Positions 1-8,857 are shown, numbered from the stretch's first letter. The stretch: DNA of 64,000 nt from Comamonas sp. Y33R10-2 (GCF_019355935.1 NZ_CP079925.1:2852001-2916000), one strand, 5' to 3'. Made by a program: numbers and translations. The notes: generated by a model not told the origin, from the letters alone.

Positions 1-503
1 CTATCAAGGGCGGTGTGGTTCCTCGCGAATACATCCCTGCGGTTGAGAAGGGTGTGATCGAAGCCCTGACTTCCGGCGTGCTGGCTGGCTACCCCGTTGT
101 GGACGTGAAGGTCACTCTGACTTTCGGTTCGTACCACGATGTGGACTCGAACGAAATGGCGTTCAAGATGGCCGCTATCTTCGGTTTCAAGGAAGCTGCT
201 CGCAAGGCATCTCCCGTCATCCTCGAGCCAATGATGGCTGTGGAAGTGGAAACACCAGAAGACTACGCCGGTACTGTGATGGGTGACTTGTCTTCCCGTC
301 GTGGTCTGGTGCAGGGCATGGACGACATGGTTGGTGGCGGCAAGGCCATCAAGGCCGAAGTGCCTTTGTCGGAAATGTTCGGCTACGCCACGTCGCTGCG
401 TTCCATGACTCAAGGTCGTGCCAGCTACACCATGGAGTTCAAGCACTACGCTGAAGCTCCTCGCAATGTGGCTGAAGCCATTGTTTCTGCCCGCGCCAAG
501 TAA
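1..503 (+). CDS. fusA: Elongation factor G, C-terminal part (cut by window edge)
   Basis: C-terminal 166 residues of EF-G, the cytoplasmic GTPase that drives translocation of tRNA and mRNA on the ribosome. The frame is open from the window edge and begins [17 protein letters not shown], the end of domain IV, followed by the [17 protein letters not shown] segment. [13 protein letters not shown] opens domain V, and [26 protein letters not shown] is the standard C-terminal signature. The stop is TAA at 501-503. A promoter for tuf begins on the next base. The GTPase domain lies outside the window, so nothing can be said about it. The position ahead of tuf and rpsJ fits the str operon. Confidence 0.97.
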   Translation, partial: IKGGVVPREYIPAVEKGVIEALTSGVLAGYPVVDVKVTLTFGSYHDVDSNEMAFKMAAIFGFKEAARKASPVILEPMMAVEVETPEDYAGTVMGDLSSRRGLVQGMDDMVGGGKAIKAEVPLSEMFGYATSLRSMTQGRASYTMEFKHYAEAPRNVAEAIVSARAK

Positions 504-533
504 TTGACGCAGGTTTGACGAATCCGTCATAAT
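504..533 (+). promoter_or_regulatory. Predicted sigma70 promoter for tuf
   Basis: TTGACG at 504-509, an 18-base spacer and CATAAT at 528-533 form a good sigma70-type promoter directly after the fusA stop. The predicted start at about 540 lies a few bases before the hairpin at 545-578. It would let tuf be transcribed in addition to read-through from fusA. This rests on consensus matching only. Confidence 0.6.
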
Positions 534-544
534 CTCGGGTTCTG

Positions 545-578
545 ATCGCGACAACTCCTTGTGGGTTGTCGCGATTTT
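545..578 (+). terminator. Hairpin with U-run between fusA and tuf
   Basis: A perfect 11-bp stem (ATCGCGACAAC / GTTGTCGCGAT, loop 556-564) is followed by TTTT. It lies after the fusA stop and about 5 bases after the predicted tuf transcription start. It could end fusA transcripts, attenuate tuf, or stabilise the tuf mRNA 5' end. Similar hairpins sit at the same place ahead of rplC and rplK. Confidence 0.6.
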
Positions 579-680
579 GCCGGTCTGCGATCTCATGCCG
601 CTCTGTCTCCTGTGCAGAGCGAATCAGCAATGGGGTGCAGACCTTAAACATCACACAGGTTTTTGCTCTTTGGAGAAATC

Positions 681-1871
681 ATGGCAAAAGAAAAATTCGA
701 ACGCACAAAGCCCCACGTTAACGTTGGCACCATCGGTCACGTTGACCACGGCAAGACCACTCTGACGGCTGCTATCGCTACCGTTCTGTCGAAGAAGTTT
801 GGCGGCGAAGCCAAGGCCTACGACCAGATCGATGCTGCTCCTGAAGAAAAGGCACGTGGTATTACCATCAATACCGCTCACGTTGAGTACGAAACGGCTA
901 ACCGCCACTACGCTCACGTTGACTGCCCAGGCCACGCTGACTATGTGAAGAACATGATCACTGGTGCTGCTCAGATGGACGGCGCTGTGCTGGTTTGCTC
1001 CGCTGCTGACGGCCCTATGCCCCAGACTCGCGAGCACATCCTGCTGTCGCGTCAAGTTGGCGTTCCTTACATCATCGTGTTCCTGAACAAGGCCGACATG
1101 GTGGACGACGAAGAACTGCTGGAACTGGTCGAAATGGAAGTGCGCGAGCTGCTGTCCAAGTACGACTTCCCCGGTGATGACACTCCTATCATCCGTGGCT
1201 CCGCCAAGCTGGCTCTGGAAGGCGACCAATCTGAAATTGGTGAACCCGCTATCCTGCGTCTGGCTGAAGCTCTGGACACATACATCCCCACTCCTGAACG
1301 TGCTATCGACGGCGCGTTCACGATGCCTGTGGAAGACGTGTTCTCGATCTCCGGTCGCGGCACTGTGGTGACTGGCCGTATCGAGCGCGGTATCATCAAG
1401 GTCGGCGAAGAAATCGAAATCGTCGGTATCACTGATACCGTCAAGACCATTTGCACCGGCGTGGAAATGTTCCGCAAGCTGCTGGACCAAGGTCAAGCTG
1501 GCGACAACGTTGGCCTGCTGCTGCGCGGCACTAAGCGTGAAGACGTCCAGCGCGGTCAAGTTCTGGCTAAGCCAGGCTCGATCAAGCCACACACACAGTT
1601 CACTTCCGAAGTGTATGTGTTGTCCAAGGACGAAGGCGGTCGCCACACTCCTTTCTTCAACAACTACCGCCCTCAGTTCTACTTCCGTACAACTGACGTG
1701 ACCGGCTCCATCGAACTGCCAGAAGGCAAGGAAATGGTTATGCCTGGCGATAACGTGTCGATCACTGTGAAGCTGATCAACCCCATCGCTATGGAAGAAG
1801 GTCTGCGCTTCGCTATCCGCGAAGGTGGTCGTACTGTTGGCGCCGGTGTGGTTGCCAAGATCATTGCTTAA
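681..1871 (+). CDS. tuf: Elongation factor Tu (copy 1)
   Basis: 396-residue EF-Tu, the GTPase that delivers aminoacyl-tRNA to the ribosomal A site. Visible motifs are GHVDHGKTT (P-loop, near residue 19), the switch region [26 protein letters not shown] (G3), NKADMVDD (G4) and [10 protein letters not shown] (G5). Domains 2 and 3 follow, and the protein ends [14 protein letters not shown] at 681 is chosen because it gives the conserved MAKEKFER start and follows TGGAGA. A second copy at 40039-41229 differs in the protein only at residue 9 (Thr here, Asn there). It is followed 24 bases later by rpsJ. Confidence 0.99.
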   Translation: MAKEKFERTKPHVNVGTIGHVDHGKTTLTAAIATVLSKKFGGEAKAYDQIDAAPEEKARGITINTAHVEYETANRHYAHVDCPGHADYVKNMITGAAQMDGAVLVCSAADGPMPQTREHILLSRQVGVPYIIVFLNKADMVDDEELLELVEMEVRELLSKYDFPGDDTPIIRGSAKLALEGDQSEIGEPAILRLAEALDTYIPTPERAIDGAFTMPVEDVFSISGRGTVVTGRIERGIIKVGEEIEIVGITDTVKTICTGVEMFRKLLDQGQAGDNVGLLLRGTKREDVQRGQVLAKPGSIKPHTQFTSEVYVLSKDEGGRHTPFFNNYRPQFYFRTTDVTGSIELPEGKEMVMPGDNVSITVKLINPIAMEEGLRFAIREGGRTVGAGVVAKIIA

Positions 1872-1895
1872 TTCTTAGCAAACTAGGAATTATCA

Positions 1896-2207
1896 ATGTC
1901 CAAGCAAAAAATCCGCATCCGCCTGAAGGCTTTCGATTACAAGTTGATCGACCAGTCCGCTGCCGAAATCGTTGACACTGCCAAGCGCACTGGTGCGATT
2001 GTCAAGGGTCCCGTGCCCCTGCCAACACGCATGAAGCGTTTCGACATTCTGCGTTCGCCTCACGTCAACAAGACCAGCCGTGATCAGTTCGAAATCCGTA
2101 CGCACCAGCGTCTGATGGATATCGTTGATCCTACGGACAAGACTGTTGACGCTTTGATGAAGCTGGACCTGCCCGCAGGTGTAGACGTCGAAATCAAGCT
2201 GCAATAA
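1896..2207 (+). CDS. rpsJ: 30S ribosomal protein S10
   Basis: 103-residue S10, the same length as the E. coli protein. It is part of the 30S head and, as NusE, of the rRNA antitermination complex with NusB. The motifs [44 protein letters not shown] and [13 protein letters not shown] are typical. It sits close behind tuf, so it is probably the last gene of a fusA-tuf-rpsJ transcript. About 200 bases with three hairpins and a candidate promoter separate it from rplC, with which S10 genes are usually tightly linked. Confidence 0.98.
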   Translation: MSKQKIRIRLKAFDYKLIDQSAAEIVDTAKRTGAIVKGPVPLPTRMKRFDILRSPHVNKTSRDQFEIRTHQRLMDIVDPTDKTVDALMKLDLPAGVDVEIKLQ

Positions 2208-2215
2208 GAGTTTTG

Positions 2216-2236
2216 AAAGCCTCGAAAGAGGCTTTT
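2216..2236 (+). terminator. Hairpin terminator after rpsJ
   Basis: An 8-bp stem AAAGCCTC / GAGGCTTT closed by a GAAA tetraloop ends in TTTT nine bases after the rpsJ stop. It looks like a short intrinsic terminator, though the U-run is only four bases and read-through is possible. Confidence 0.55.
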
Positions 2237-2247
2237 AAGGTCTTTCT

Positions 2248-2284
2248 TTAACGCGAACTTGCTTGCAAAAGCAGTTCGCGTTAA
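2248..2284. repeat. Long inverted repeat in the rpsJ-rplC gap
   Basis: TTAACGCGAAC with TGCT pairs with AGCA plus GTTCGCGTTAA. This gives about 15 bp of stem with one bulged base around a six-base loop. No U-run follows directly. The right arm overlaps the predicted -10 element of the rplC promoter (2282-2287), so folding or a bound protein could affect initiation. Confidence 0.6.
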
Positions 2285-2287
2285 AAT
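2259..2287 (+). promoter_or_regulatory. Predicted promoter for the rplC operon
   Basis: TTGCTT at 2259-2264, a 17-base spacer and TAAAAT at 2282-2287 point to a start near 2294. That coincides with the first base of the hairpin at 2294-2316. It implies that rplC and the following genes are transcribed separately from rpsJ. Consensus-based prediction. Confidence 0.5.
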
Positions 2288-2293
2288 TTGGGG

Positions 2294-2316
2294 CTTCGCC
2301 TTTGATGCGAAGTTTT
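2294..2316 (+). terminator. Leader hairpin ahead of rplC
   Basis: CTTCGC / GCGAAG with a 7-base loop is followed by TTTTA, at the very 5' end of the predicted rplC transcript. It closely resembles the hairpin ahead of rplK (42394-42428), which also starts GGCTTCGC. It may act as a leader attenuator or as a 5' stabiliser. Confidence 0.45.
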
Positions 2317-2407
2317 ATTAACCTTCTTTTGTGTGCTAAGCCTTCTAGGTAGACGTGCAACGCTGAGCCAATTGCAGTTTCAGCGGCAAAAGTTTTGGAG
2401 CAAACAA

Positions 2408-3082
2408 ATGAGTCTGAGCAACTCCCTGGGGTTGCTGGGTCGCAAGGTTGGCATGATGCGTCTGTTTACTGATGATGGGGACTCAGTGCCTGTCACAGTA
2501 GTGGACGTTTCTAACAACCGCGTTACCCAGATCAAAACCCAAGAGAACGATGGCTACGTGGCCCTGCAGGTTACGTTCGGTGCACGCAAGGCTTCTCGCG
2601 TGACCAAGCCAGCTGCTGGCCACCTCGCTAAGGCGGGCGTTGAAGCCGGTGAACTGACCCGCGAATTCCGTGTTACTGATGAAACCGCTGGCAAGTACGC
2701 CGCTGGTGCCGTTCTGCCTGTGGCCGAACTGTTCAGCGTTGGCCAGAAGGTGGACGTGCAAGGCACTTCCATCGGTAAGGGTTTCGCTGGCACGATCAAG
2801 CGTCACAACTTCTCGTCGCAGCGCGCATCGCACGGTAACAGCCGTTCGCACAATGTGCCTGGTTCGATCGGTATGGCACAAGACCCAGGTCGCGTGTTCC
2901 CCGGTAAGAAGATGACTGGTCACATGGGTGATGAAACCATCACTACTCAAAACCTCGATGTGGTTCGTATCGACGAAGCACGTCAACTGCTGTTGATCAA
3001 GGGTGCAATTCCCGGCGCTAAGGGTGGCTTTGTCTCCGTGCGTCCAGCGATCAAGGCTAAAGCTTCCAAAGGAGCGAACTAA
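2408..3082 (+). CDS. rplC: 50S ribosomal protein L3
   Basis: 224-residue L3, an early-assembling 23S rRNA binding protein near the peptidyl transferase centre. Motifs are [14 protein letters not shown] at the start, [17 protein letters not shown] in the middle, and the [14 protein letters not shown] and [11 protein letters not shown] loop. An upstream in-frame start at 2333 exists, but ATG at 2408 gives the conserved [11 protein letters not shown] start and has GGAG nine bases before it. The TAA stop overlaps the ATG of rplD by one base, so the two are translationally coupled. First gene of the S10 cluster as organised here. Confidence 0.98.
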   Translation: MSLSNSLGLLGRKVGMMRLFTDDGDSVPVTVVDVSNNRVTQIKTQENDGYVALQVTFGARKASRVTKPAAGHLAKAGVEAGELTREFRVTDETAGKYAAGAVLPVAELFSVGQKVDVQGTSIGKGFAGTIKRHNFSSQRASHGNSRSHNVPGSIGMAQDPGRVFPGKKMTGHMGDETITTQNLDVVRIDEARQLLLIKGAIPGAKGGFVSVRPAIKAKASKGAN

Positions 3083-3705
3083 TGCAGCTCGAACTCCTGA
3101 ATGAACAAGGCCAGGCTGCATCGAAGTTCGATGCTCCCGAAACTGTGTTCGGTCGTGAATTCAACGAAGATCTGGTCCACCAGCTGGTGACTGCCTACCG
3201 TGCCAACGCACGTCAAGGTACTCGCGCCCAGAAGGATCGTGAACAAGTTCGTCACTCCACAGCCAAGCCTTTTAAACAAAAGGGTACTGGCCGCGCACGT
3301 GCCGGTATGACCTCCTCGCCTCTGTGGCGTGGCGGTGGTCGCATCTTCCCAAATCTGCCTGAAGAAAACTTCGCGCAGAAGATCAACAAGAAGATGTACC
3401 GCGCTGGTATGACTTCCATCCTGTCTCAGCTGGCCCGCGAAGGTCGTCTGGCAGTTGTGGATTCGCTGACGCTGGATACCCCCAAGACCAAGGTTCTGGC
3501 CGACAAGTTCAAAGCTATGAACCTGTCTACGTCGGTAATGGTGATCGCCGAAGAAATCGACGAAAACCTGTACCTGGCATCCCGCAATCTGAAGAACGTG
3601 TTCGTGGTTGAGCCGCGCTATGCTGACCCCGTGTCGCTGGTGCACTACAAGAAAGTGCTCATCACCAAGGGTGCGATCGACAAACTCAAGGAGATGTTCG
3701 CATGA
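3082..3705 (+). CDS. rplD: 50S ribosomal protein L4
   Basis: 207-residue L4, which lines the peptide exit tunnel. In E. coli it also represses its own operon. The tunnel-loop segment [25 protein letters not shown] (starting near residue 58) is intact, with no sign of macrolide-resistance changes. Starts inside the rplC stop codon (TAATG) and ends in an ATGA overlap with rplW, so it is tightly coupled on both sides. Confidence 0.98.
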   Translation: MQLELLNEQGQAASKFDAPETVFGREFNEDLVHQLVTAYRANARQGTRAQKDREQVRHSTAKPFKQKGTGRARAGMTSSPLWRGGGRIFPNLPEENFAQKINKKMYRAGMTSILSQLAREGRLAVVDSLTLDTPKTKVLADKFKAMNLSTSVMVIAEEIDENLYLASRNLKNVFVVEPRYADPVSLVHYKKVLITKGAIDKLKEMFA

Positions 3706-4016
3706 ACACTACCAAGTTTGACGAAGGCCGTCTGATGCAAGTGCTGGTCGCTCCCATCGTGTCCGAAAAGGCCACCATGGTTGCTGAACAGTCCAATGCT
3801 GTGACGTTCAAGGTGCTGCAGAGCGCTACCAAGTTTGAAATCAAGGCCGCTGTGGAATTGATGTTCAAGGTTGAAGTGGCTGGCGTCTCCGTGGTGAACA
3901 CCAAGGGCAAGACCAAGCGTTTTGGCAAGACCGTTGGCCGTCGCGACAATGTTCGCAAGGCTTACGTGATGTTGAAGCCCGGTCAAGAGCTGAACCTGTC
4001 TGGGGAGGCTGCGTAA
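3702..4016 (+). CDS. rplW: 50S ribosomal protein L23
   Basis: 104-residue L23, located at the tunnel exit, where it forms the docking site for trigger factor and SRP. The sequence has the usual [16 protein letters not shown] start, followed by [23 protein letters not shown] and the basic [21 protein letters not shown] end. Overlaps rplD by four bases, and rplB starts two bases after its stop. Confidence 0.97.
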   Translation: MNTTKFDEGRLMQVLVAPIVSEKATMVAEQSNAVTFKVLQSATKFEIKAAVELMFKVEVAGVSVVNTKGKTKRFGKTVGRRDNVRKAYVMLKPGQELNLSGEAA

Positions 4017-4018
4017 TC

Positions 4019-4843
4019 ATGGCTGTTATTAAGCTCAAACCTACAACCCCCGGCCAACGCGGCGCGGTCAAGATTTCTCGCGACCACCTGCACAAGGGTG
4101 AGGGCTTTGCCCCTCTGCTGGAGCCTCAGTTCCAGAAGGCTGGTCGTAATAACAACGGTCACATTACAGTTCGCCATAAGGGCGGTGGTCACAAGCACCA
4201 CTACCGCGTGGTTGACTTCAAGCGCACTAAGGACGGTATCCCCGCCAAGGTCGAGCGCATTGAATACGATCCAAACCGTACTGCTCACATCGCTTTGGTG
4301 TGCTACGCAGACGGCGAGCGTCGCTACGTCATTGCTCCTCGCAACCTGGAAGTGGGCGCTACGATTGTCAGCGGCTCCGACGCGCCTATCCGCGTTGGTA
4401 ACACACTGCCAATCCGTAACATCCCCGTGGGCTCGACTATCCACTGCATCGAATTGAAAATCGGTGCCGGTGCTCAGATCGCTCGCTCGGCTGGTACCTC
4501 TGCCACTCTGCTGGCTCGCGAAGGCATCTACGCTCAAGTGCGTATGCGTTCGGGTGAAGTTCGCAAGGTGCACATTGAGTGCCGCGCCACTATCGGTGAA
4601 GTCGCCAACGAAGAACACAGCCTGCGCCGTTTGGGCAAGGCCGGTGTGAAGCGTTGGATGGGTATTCGTCCTACCGTCCGCGGTACGGTCATGAATCCTG
4701 TCGATCACCCGCACGGTGGTGGTGAAGGTAAGACCGGTGAAGGCCGTCACCCAGTTGACCCATGGGGCAACTTGACGAAGGGCTACCGTACCCGTAACAA
4801 CAAGCGCACACAGACAATGATTGTCTCGCGTCGTAAAAAGTAA
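4019..4843 (+). CDS. rplB: 50S ribosomal protein L2
   Basis: 274-residue L2, needed for subunit joining and peptidyl transferase activity. Characteristic pieces are [21 protein letters not shown], the [20 protein letters not shown] basic stretch, and near the C-terminus [21 protein letters not shown]. This includes the conserved His in DHPHGGG linked to function of the peptidyl transferase centre. Ends [18 protein letters not shown]. One residue longer than E. coli L2. Confidence 0.99.
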   Translation: MAVIKLKPTTPGQRGAVKISRDHLHKGEGFAPLLEPQFQKAGRNNNGHITVRHKGGGHKHHYRVVDFKRTKDGIPAKVERIEYDPNRTAHIALVCYADGERRYVIAPRNLEVGATIVSGSDAPIRVGNTLPIRNIPVGSTIHCIELKIGAGAQIARSAGTSATLLAREGIYAQVRMRSGEVRKVHIECRATIGEVANEEHSLRRLGKAGVKRWMGIRPTVRGTVMNPVDHPHGGGEGKTGEGRHPVDPWGNLTKGYRTRNNKRTQTMIVSRRKK

Positions 4844-4853
4844 GGGGTAGCAA

Positions 4854-5129
4854 ATGACACGTTCTCTCAAAAAGGGCCCATTTGTTGACCATCACTTGAT
4901 GGCTAAGGTCGAAAAGGCCGTTGCTACCAAGGATAAGAAGCCAGTGAAGACTTGGTCGCGTCGCTCGATGGTTCTGCCCGATTTCATCGGCCTGACCATT
5001 GCTGTGCACAACGGCAAGCAACACGTGCCAGTCTATGTGACAGACCAAATGGTCGGCCACAAGCTGGGTGAATTCGCGCTGACTCGTACCTTCAAGGGTC
5101 ACCCAGCGGACAAAAAAGCCAAGAAATAA
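4854..5129 (+). CDS. rpsS: 30S ribosomal protein S19
   Basis: 91-residue S19 of the 30S head, which contacts the A-site tRNA region and the inter-subunit bridge. It starts [16 protein letters not shown] and carries [31 protein letters not shown] and the [12 protein letters not shown] end. Preceded by AAGGGG and located ten bases after rplB. Confidence 0.98.
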   Translation: MTRSLKKGPFVDHHLMAKVEKAVATKDKKPVKTWSRRSMVLPDFIGLTIAVHNGKQHVPVYVTDQMVGHKLGEFALTRTFKGHPADKKAKK

Positions 5130-5139
5130 GGAATAGAAC

Positions 5140-5472
5140 ATGTCTGAAACACGTGCTGTTCTCCGTGGCGTCCGCCTGTCTGTTGACAAGGGTCGCCTGG
5201 TCGCGGATCTAATCCGCGGCAAGAAGGTGGATCAAGCCTTGAACATTCTCCAGTTCACACAGAAAAAAGCTGCTGTGATCCTGAAGAAGGTTCTGGAATC
5301 CGCTATCGCTAACGCTGAGCACAATGACGGCGCTGACATCGACGATCTGAAGGTTACGACCATCTACGTCGAGCAAGGCACCACGCTCAAGCGTTTTACC
5401 GCTCGCGCCAAGGGCCGCGGCAACCGCATCAGCAAGCCTACCTGCCACATCTACGTGACAGTCGGTAACTGA
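5140..5472 (+). CDS. rplV: 50S ribosomal protein L22
   Basis: 110-residue L22 with a globular domain and a long hairpin reaching into the exit tunnel. [37 protein letters not shown] and the tunnel hairpin [23 protein letters not shown] are standard. There is no deletion of the loop residues known from macrolide-resistant mutants. Same length as the E. coli protein. Confidence 0.98.
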   Translation: MSETRAVLRGVRLSVDKGRLVADLIRGKKVDQALNILQFTQKKAAVILKKVLESAIANAEHNDGADIDDLKVTTIYVEQGTTLKRFTARAKGRGNRISKPTCHIYVTVGN

Positions 5473-5488
5473 GGCCTTAAGGAAGAAT

Positions 5489-6361
5489 ATGGGACAGAAA
5501 ATCCATCCTACCGGCTTCCGTCTGGCGGTCAGCCGTAACTGGGCAAGCCGTTGGTACGCAAGCAACCGTGACTTCGCGGGCATGCTGGCTGAAGACATCA
5601 AGGTGCGTGAGTACCTGAAGGCTAAGCTGAAGAACGCTGCTGTTGCACGCGTTGTGATCGAGCGTCCTGCAAAGAGCGCCCGTATCACGATCTTCTCGGC
5701 TCGTCCTGGTGTTGTGATCGGTAAGAAGGGCGAAGACATTGAGGCCTTGAAGAAGGAACTCACTGCTCGTCTGGGCGTGCCAGTTGCTGTGAACATCGAA
5801 GAAGTGCGCAAGCCTGAAATCGATGCGAAGCTGATCGCTGATTCCATCTGCCAGCAGTTGGAAAAGCGCATCATGTTCCGCCGCGCCATGAAGCGTGCTA
5901 TGCAGAACGCCATGCGTCTGGGTGCTCAAGGCATCAAGATCATGTCTTCCGGTCGTCTGAACGGTATCGAAATTGCTCGTACCGAGTGGTACCGTGAAGG
6001 CCGCGTGCCATTGCATACACTGCGTGCTGACATCGACTATGGTTTCTCTGAAGCCAAGACGACATACGGCATCATCGGTGTGAAGGTCTGGGTCTACAAG
6101 GGTGATACCTTGGGCCGTAACGACCTGCCCGCCGTTGAGACTCCTCGTCCTGACGACGAGCGTCGTCCACGTGGCCCTCGCCGCGATGGTCGCCGTGATA
6201 GCCGTGATGGCGCAGGCCGTGGTGGCCGTCGCCCCGCTGGCACCAATGCCGCTCCCGCTGACGGTAGCGACAAGCCTGCAGGCGCTGGTGCTGATTCCGT
6301 TAAGCGCGTTCGTAAGACTGACGCGCCCGCTGCAGCTGCAGCGGACGGTAAAGGAGAATAA
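5489..6361 (+). CDS. rpsC: 30S ribosomal protein S3 with long basic tail
   Basis: 290-residue S3, part of the mRNA entry site and its helicase activity. The first 215 or so residues match ordinary S3: [12 protein letters not shown] start, the KH domain with [14 protein letters not shown], and the C-domain [21 protein letters not shown]. The remaining 70 residues are a low-complexity tail rich in Arg, Gly, Pro and Ala ([20 protein letters not shown]). Such tails are known in Burkholderiales; E. coli S3 has 233 residues. The tail is probably disordered and RNA-binding, but its role is not known. Confidence 0.97.
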   Translation: MGQKIHPTGFRLAVSRNWASRWYASNRDFAGMLAEDIKVREYLKAKLKNAAVARVVIERPAKSARITIFSARPGVVIGKKGEDIEALKKELTARLGVPVAVNIEEVRKPEIDAKLIADSICQQLEKRIMFRRAMKRAMQNAMRLGAQGIKIMSSGRLNGIEIARTEWYREGRVPLHTLRADIDYGFSEAKTTYGIIGVKVWVYKGDTLGRNDLPAVETPRPDDERRPRGPRRDGRRDSRDGAGRGGRRPAGTNAAPADGSDKPAGAGADSVKRVRKTDAPAAAAADGKGE

Positions 6362-6363
6362 AG

Positions 6364-6780
6364 ATGCTGCAACCTGCTCGCCGCAAATATCGCAAGGAGC
6401 AAAAGGGTCGCAACACCGGTATTGCAACGCGCGGTAACGCCGTTGCTTTCGGTGACTTCGGCCTGAAGTCTACTGACCGTGGCCGCCTGACGGCCCGCCA
6501 GATCGAAGCCGCACGTCGTGCGATTTCCCGTCACGTTAAGCGTGGTGGTCGTATCTGGATCCGCGTGTTCCCGGACAAGCCAATCTCTACCAAGCCCGCA
6601 GAAGTGCGTATGGGTAACGGTAAGGGCAACCCCGAGTATTACGTGGCCGAAATTCAGCCCGGTAAGGTGATCTACGAAATCGTAGGCGTGCCTGAAGAGC
6701 TGGCCCGTGAAGCGTTCCGCTTGGCTGCTGCAAAGCTGCCACTGCGCACGACCTTCGTGTCCCGTCACATTGGTGCTTAA
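6364..6780 (+). CDS. rplP: 50S ribosomal protein L16
   Basis: 138-residue L16, at the base of the A-site tRNA on the 50S subunit. It has [48 protein letters not shown] and [18 protein letters not shown]. In other bacteria the Arg in the RMGNGKG loop region is hydroxylated. Starts two bases after the rpsC stop and is preceded by GGAGAATAAAG. Confidence 0.98.
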   Translation: MLQPARRKYRKEQKGRNTGIATRGNAVAFGDFGLKSTDRGRLTARQIEAARRAISRHVKRGGRIWIRVFPDKPISTKPAEVRMGNGKGNPEYYVAEIQPGKVIYEIVGVPEELAREAFRLAAAKLPLRTTFVSRHIGA

Positions 6781-6790
6781 GGAGATCAAC

Positions 6791-6988
6791 ATGACTAAAT
6801 CTGCTGAACTCCGCCAAAAAGACGTGGCTGGTCTGGAAGCTGAAGTGAAGTCCTTGCAAAAGGCTCATTTCGGTTTGCGCATGCAAAAAGCCACGCAACA
6901 ACTGGGCAATACGTCGACTATCAAGGCTACTCGCCGCGATATCGCTCGTGCCAAGACCATTCTTGCTGAAAAGCAAGCCGCCAAGTAA
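6791..6988 (+). CDS. rpmC: 50S ribosomal protein L29
   Basis: 65-residue L29, a two-helix protein at the tunnel exit. The frame is also open further upstream, inside rplP, but ATG at 6791 follows AAGGAGATCAAC and gives [22 protein letters not shown]. The [30 protein letters not shown] segment is diagnostic. Lies 10 bases after rplP and 9 before rpsQ. Confidence 0.96.
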   Translation: MTKSAELRQKDVAGLEAEVKSLQKAHFGLRMQKATQQLGNTSTIKATRRDIARAKTILAEKQAAK

Positions 6989-6997
6989 GGAGCCGAC

Positions 6998-7267
6998 ATG
7001 ACGGAAGCTAAAACATCCCTCAAGCGCACCTTGATTGGCAAGGTCGTTAGCGACAAGCGCACTAAGACTGTGACCGTTCTGGTTGAACGCCGCGTCAAGC
7101 ACCCTATCTACGACAAGATCATGATCAAGTCGAGCAAGTACCACGCTCATGACGAGCAAGGTGAGTACAAGACGGGTGACGTGGTTGAAATCACCGAGAG
7201 CCGTCCTCTCTCCAAGACCAAGAACTGGGTTGCTACCCGTTTGGTTCAAAAGGCTGGTCTGGTTTAA
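6998..7267 (+). CDS. rpsQ: 30S ribosomal protein S17
   Basis: 89-residue S17, an early-assembling 16S rRNA binding protein. [35 protein letters not shown] and the [19 protein letters not shown] motif are typical. It is the last gene of the cluster here. In many bacteria rplN and the spc genes follow at once, but here a strong terminator follows and the spc genes are absent from the next 56 kb. Confidence 0.97.
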   Translation: MTEAKTSLKRTLIGKVVSDKRTKTVTVLVERRVKHPIYDKIMIKSSKYHAHDEQGEYKTGDVVEITESRPLSKTKNWVATRLVQKAGLV

Positions 7268-7300
7268 GCTTTAACTGGCTTTCCCGGCTGCATAGCCCTT

Positions 7301-7332
7301 AAAAACGACCCACAATAGTGGGTCGTTTTTTT
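7301..7332 (+). terminator. Intrinsic terminator after rpsQ
   Basis: CGACCCAC / GTGGGTCG with a four-base loop is flanked by an A-run before and a seven-base T-run after. It ends the S10 operon. The A-run also gives a U-run on the other strand, but no gene converges on it. Confidence 0.85.
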
Positions 7333-7381
7333 ATTTGGGCCGCTGTATGTGCGGCCATGCTTTGCAACTAAGGAGATAGTC

Positions 7382-7888
7382 ATGATTAAAGTTGGTGATG
7401 CCCTGCCCGCAGTGACCTTGATGGAATACGTGGAAGTCGAAGGCAATGGTTGCAGCCTTGGCCCCAATCCCGTAAAGCTGCCTGAAGCACTGGCCGGGAA
7501 AACGATTGCTCTATTCGCTGTGCCCGGCGCTTTTACGCCCACATGCTCCGAAAAGCACCTGCCTGGCTATATCGCCCAAGCACAAGAGTTCAAGGCTGCA
7601 GGCGTTGATGAAATCTGGTGTTTGTCTGTCAATGACGCTTTTGTCATGGGCGCTTGGGGACGTGATCAGAAGGCTGGTGACAAGGTACGCATGATCGCCG
7701 ACGGCGATGCTGCTTTTGCCAAGGCGACAGGCCTGACTCTGGACCTCAACGGCAAGGGCCTGGGTTTGCGTGCTAACCGCTTCTCCATGCTGGTCAAGGA
7801 TGGCAAGGTCGCCACGCTGAATGTGGAAGGCCCCGGCAAGTTTGAAGTCAGCGACGCTGGCACGATGCTGGCTCAAGCCAAGGCCTGA
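7382..7888 (+). CDS. Peroxiredoxin, Prx5 / AhpE-like type
   Basis: 168-residue thiol peroxidase of the Prx5 group, which reduces peroxides using glutathione, glutaredoxin or thioredoxin as donor. The peroxidatic cysteine is in VPGAFTPTCSEKHLPG (Cys55). Other cysteines are Cys24 and Cys80 (EIWCLSVND), so a one-Cys or atypical two-Cys mechanism is possible. The SVNDAFVMGAWG and GLRANRFSMLVKDGKV segments are typical of the group. ATG at 7382 follows AAGGAGATAGTC. The gene stands alone behind the rpsQ terminator, with the next gene nine bases after its stop. Confidence 0.93.
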   Translation: MIKVGDALPAVTLMEYVEVEGNGCSLGPNPVKLPEALAGKTIALFAVPGAFTPTCSEKHLPGYIAQAQEFKAAGVDEIWCLSVNDAFVMGAWGRDQKAGDKVRMIADGDAAFAKATGLTLDLNGKGLGLRANRFSMLVKDGKVATLNVEGPGKFEVSDAGTMLAQAKA

Positions 7889-7897
7889 TAAGCGCCT

Positions 7898-8767
7898 ATG
7901 CTGGATATCTCAGCCCTTAAGGATATGCATCCCGTCGTGGTGACACCCAGTCACGACGGCAAGTATTTCCATAACTATGTGATTTCCTTGATGAACATTT
8001 CCAGCGCCGCGCGAGAGTGTGGAATGCCGCTGGATGTTTATCTGCATCGTGGTGAGAGTCTAATCACCCGAGCTCGAAACAACTGCGTGGCCGATTTTCT
8101 GGCTAATCCGAATTGGACACACCTTTTCTGGATTGACTCTGATATTGGTTTTTCTGCGCAGGCTGCATTGCGCTTGCTTTTGAGTAACTACGACGTAGCT
8201 GCTGGTGTGTATCCGCTCAAACGCGATCGTTGGCCGGCTGAGATGGGTGCTGCCACTGAGGGGCTGAGTGCCGAAGAAATTTTGGTGCGACATGCGCATT
8301 ACACGGTCAACACCAGTGCGAATGACGATGGTTGTATCAACATGGATGTGTTGCCTGATGGCTTTTTGAAGCTAGAGGAAGCGCCAACAGGCTTTATGGT
8401 CATCAAACGCAATGTGTTTGAACGAATGATCAAGCACTACCCTGAGTTGCAGTACATGCCAGACAGCGTTGGTGTTGAGGACAAGGGCCTGCACTACCGT
8501 TTCTTTGATGTGATGGTGGACCCGGTAACGCGCCGCTATCTTTCTGAGGACTATGGTTTTTGTCGTCTTTGGAGCGGCATGGGGGAGCACATCTATGTCG
8601 ACGCCAACTCTAATCTCTCGCATCAAGGCTCTAAACTCTACAAAGGTAGCTTTGCCGATAGCTTGACCCATGCACTTTCCTATGCCGTCAATGGAACGAA
8701 AGGGGCGAGGATGGAGCTGCAAGGCTTGCAGTATCTGCAGCCTAACCAGGCTGGCCCAGCGGCTTAA
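7898..8767 (+). CDS. Putative glycosyltransferase-like protein (GT-A type)
   Basis: 289 residues with no signal peptide or membrane segment. The N-terminus HPVVVTPSHDGKYFHNYVISLMN, the segment ESLITRARNNCVADFLAN and WTHLFWIDSDIGF look like a GT-A nucleotide-sugar binding fold. DSD at about residue 85 would be the metal-binding DXD motif. A later GVYPLKR and a Cys-containing FCRLWSGMGEHIYVDANSNLSHQGS region resemble proteins annotated as Anp1-like or glycosyltransferase family 2. The substrate cannot be inferred. It follows the peroxiredoxin by nine bases and is probably co-transcribed, but no functional link is evident. Confidence 0.6.
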   Translation: MLDISALKDMHPVVVTPSHDGKYFHNYVISLMNISSAARECGMPLDVYLHRGESLITRARNNCVADFLANPNWTHLFWIDSDIGFSAQAALRLLLSNYDVAAGVYPLKRDRWPAEMGAATEGLSAEEILVRHAHYTVNTSANDDGCINMDVLPDGFLKLEEAPTGFMVIKRNVFERMIKHYPELQYMPDSVGVEDKGLHYRFFDVMVDPVTRRYLSEDYGFCRLWSGMGEHIYVDANSNLSHQGSKLYKGSFADSLTHALSYAVNGTKGARMELQGLQYLQPNQAGPAA

Positions 8768-8799
8768 GCACAGTCTTCACAAGGGCTGAGCCTATACAA

Positions 8800-8831
8800 G
8801 GCATCCGAATGCAAATTCGGATGCCTTTTTT
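8800..8831. terminator. Intrinsic terminator between convergent genes
   Basis: An 11-bp perfect stem GGCATCCGAAT / ATTCGGATGCC with a GCAA loop is followed by six Ts on the + strand. The GNAT gene converges from the other side 27 bases away, so it may also be helped by the structure, though the minus-strand U-run is poor. Confidence 0.8.
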
Positions 8832-8857
8832 GTTCAAGCGTCTGTTTGCGAGAACGG

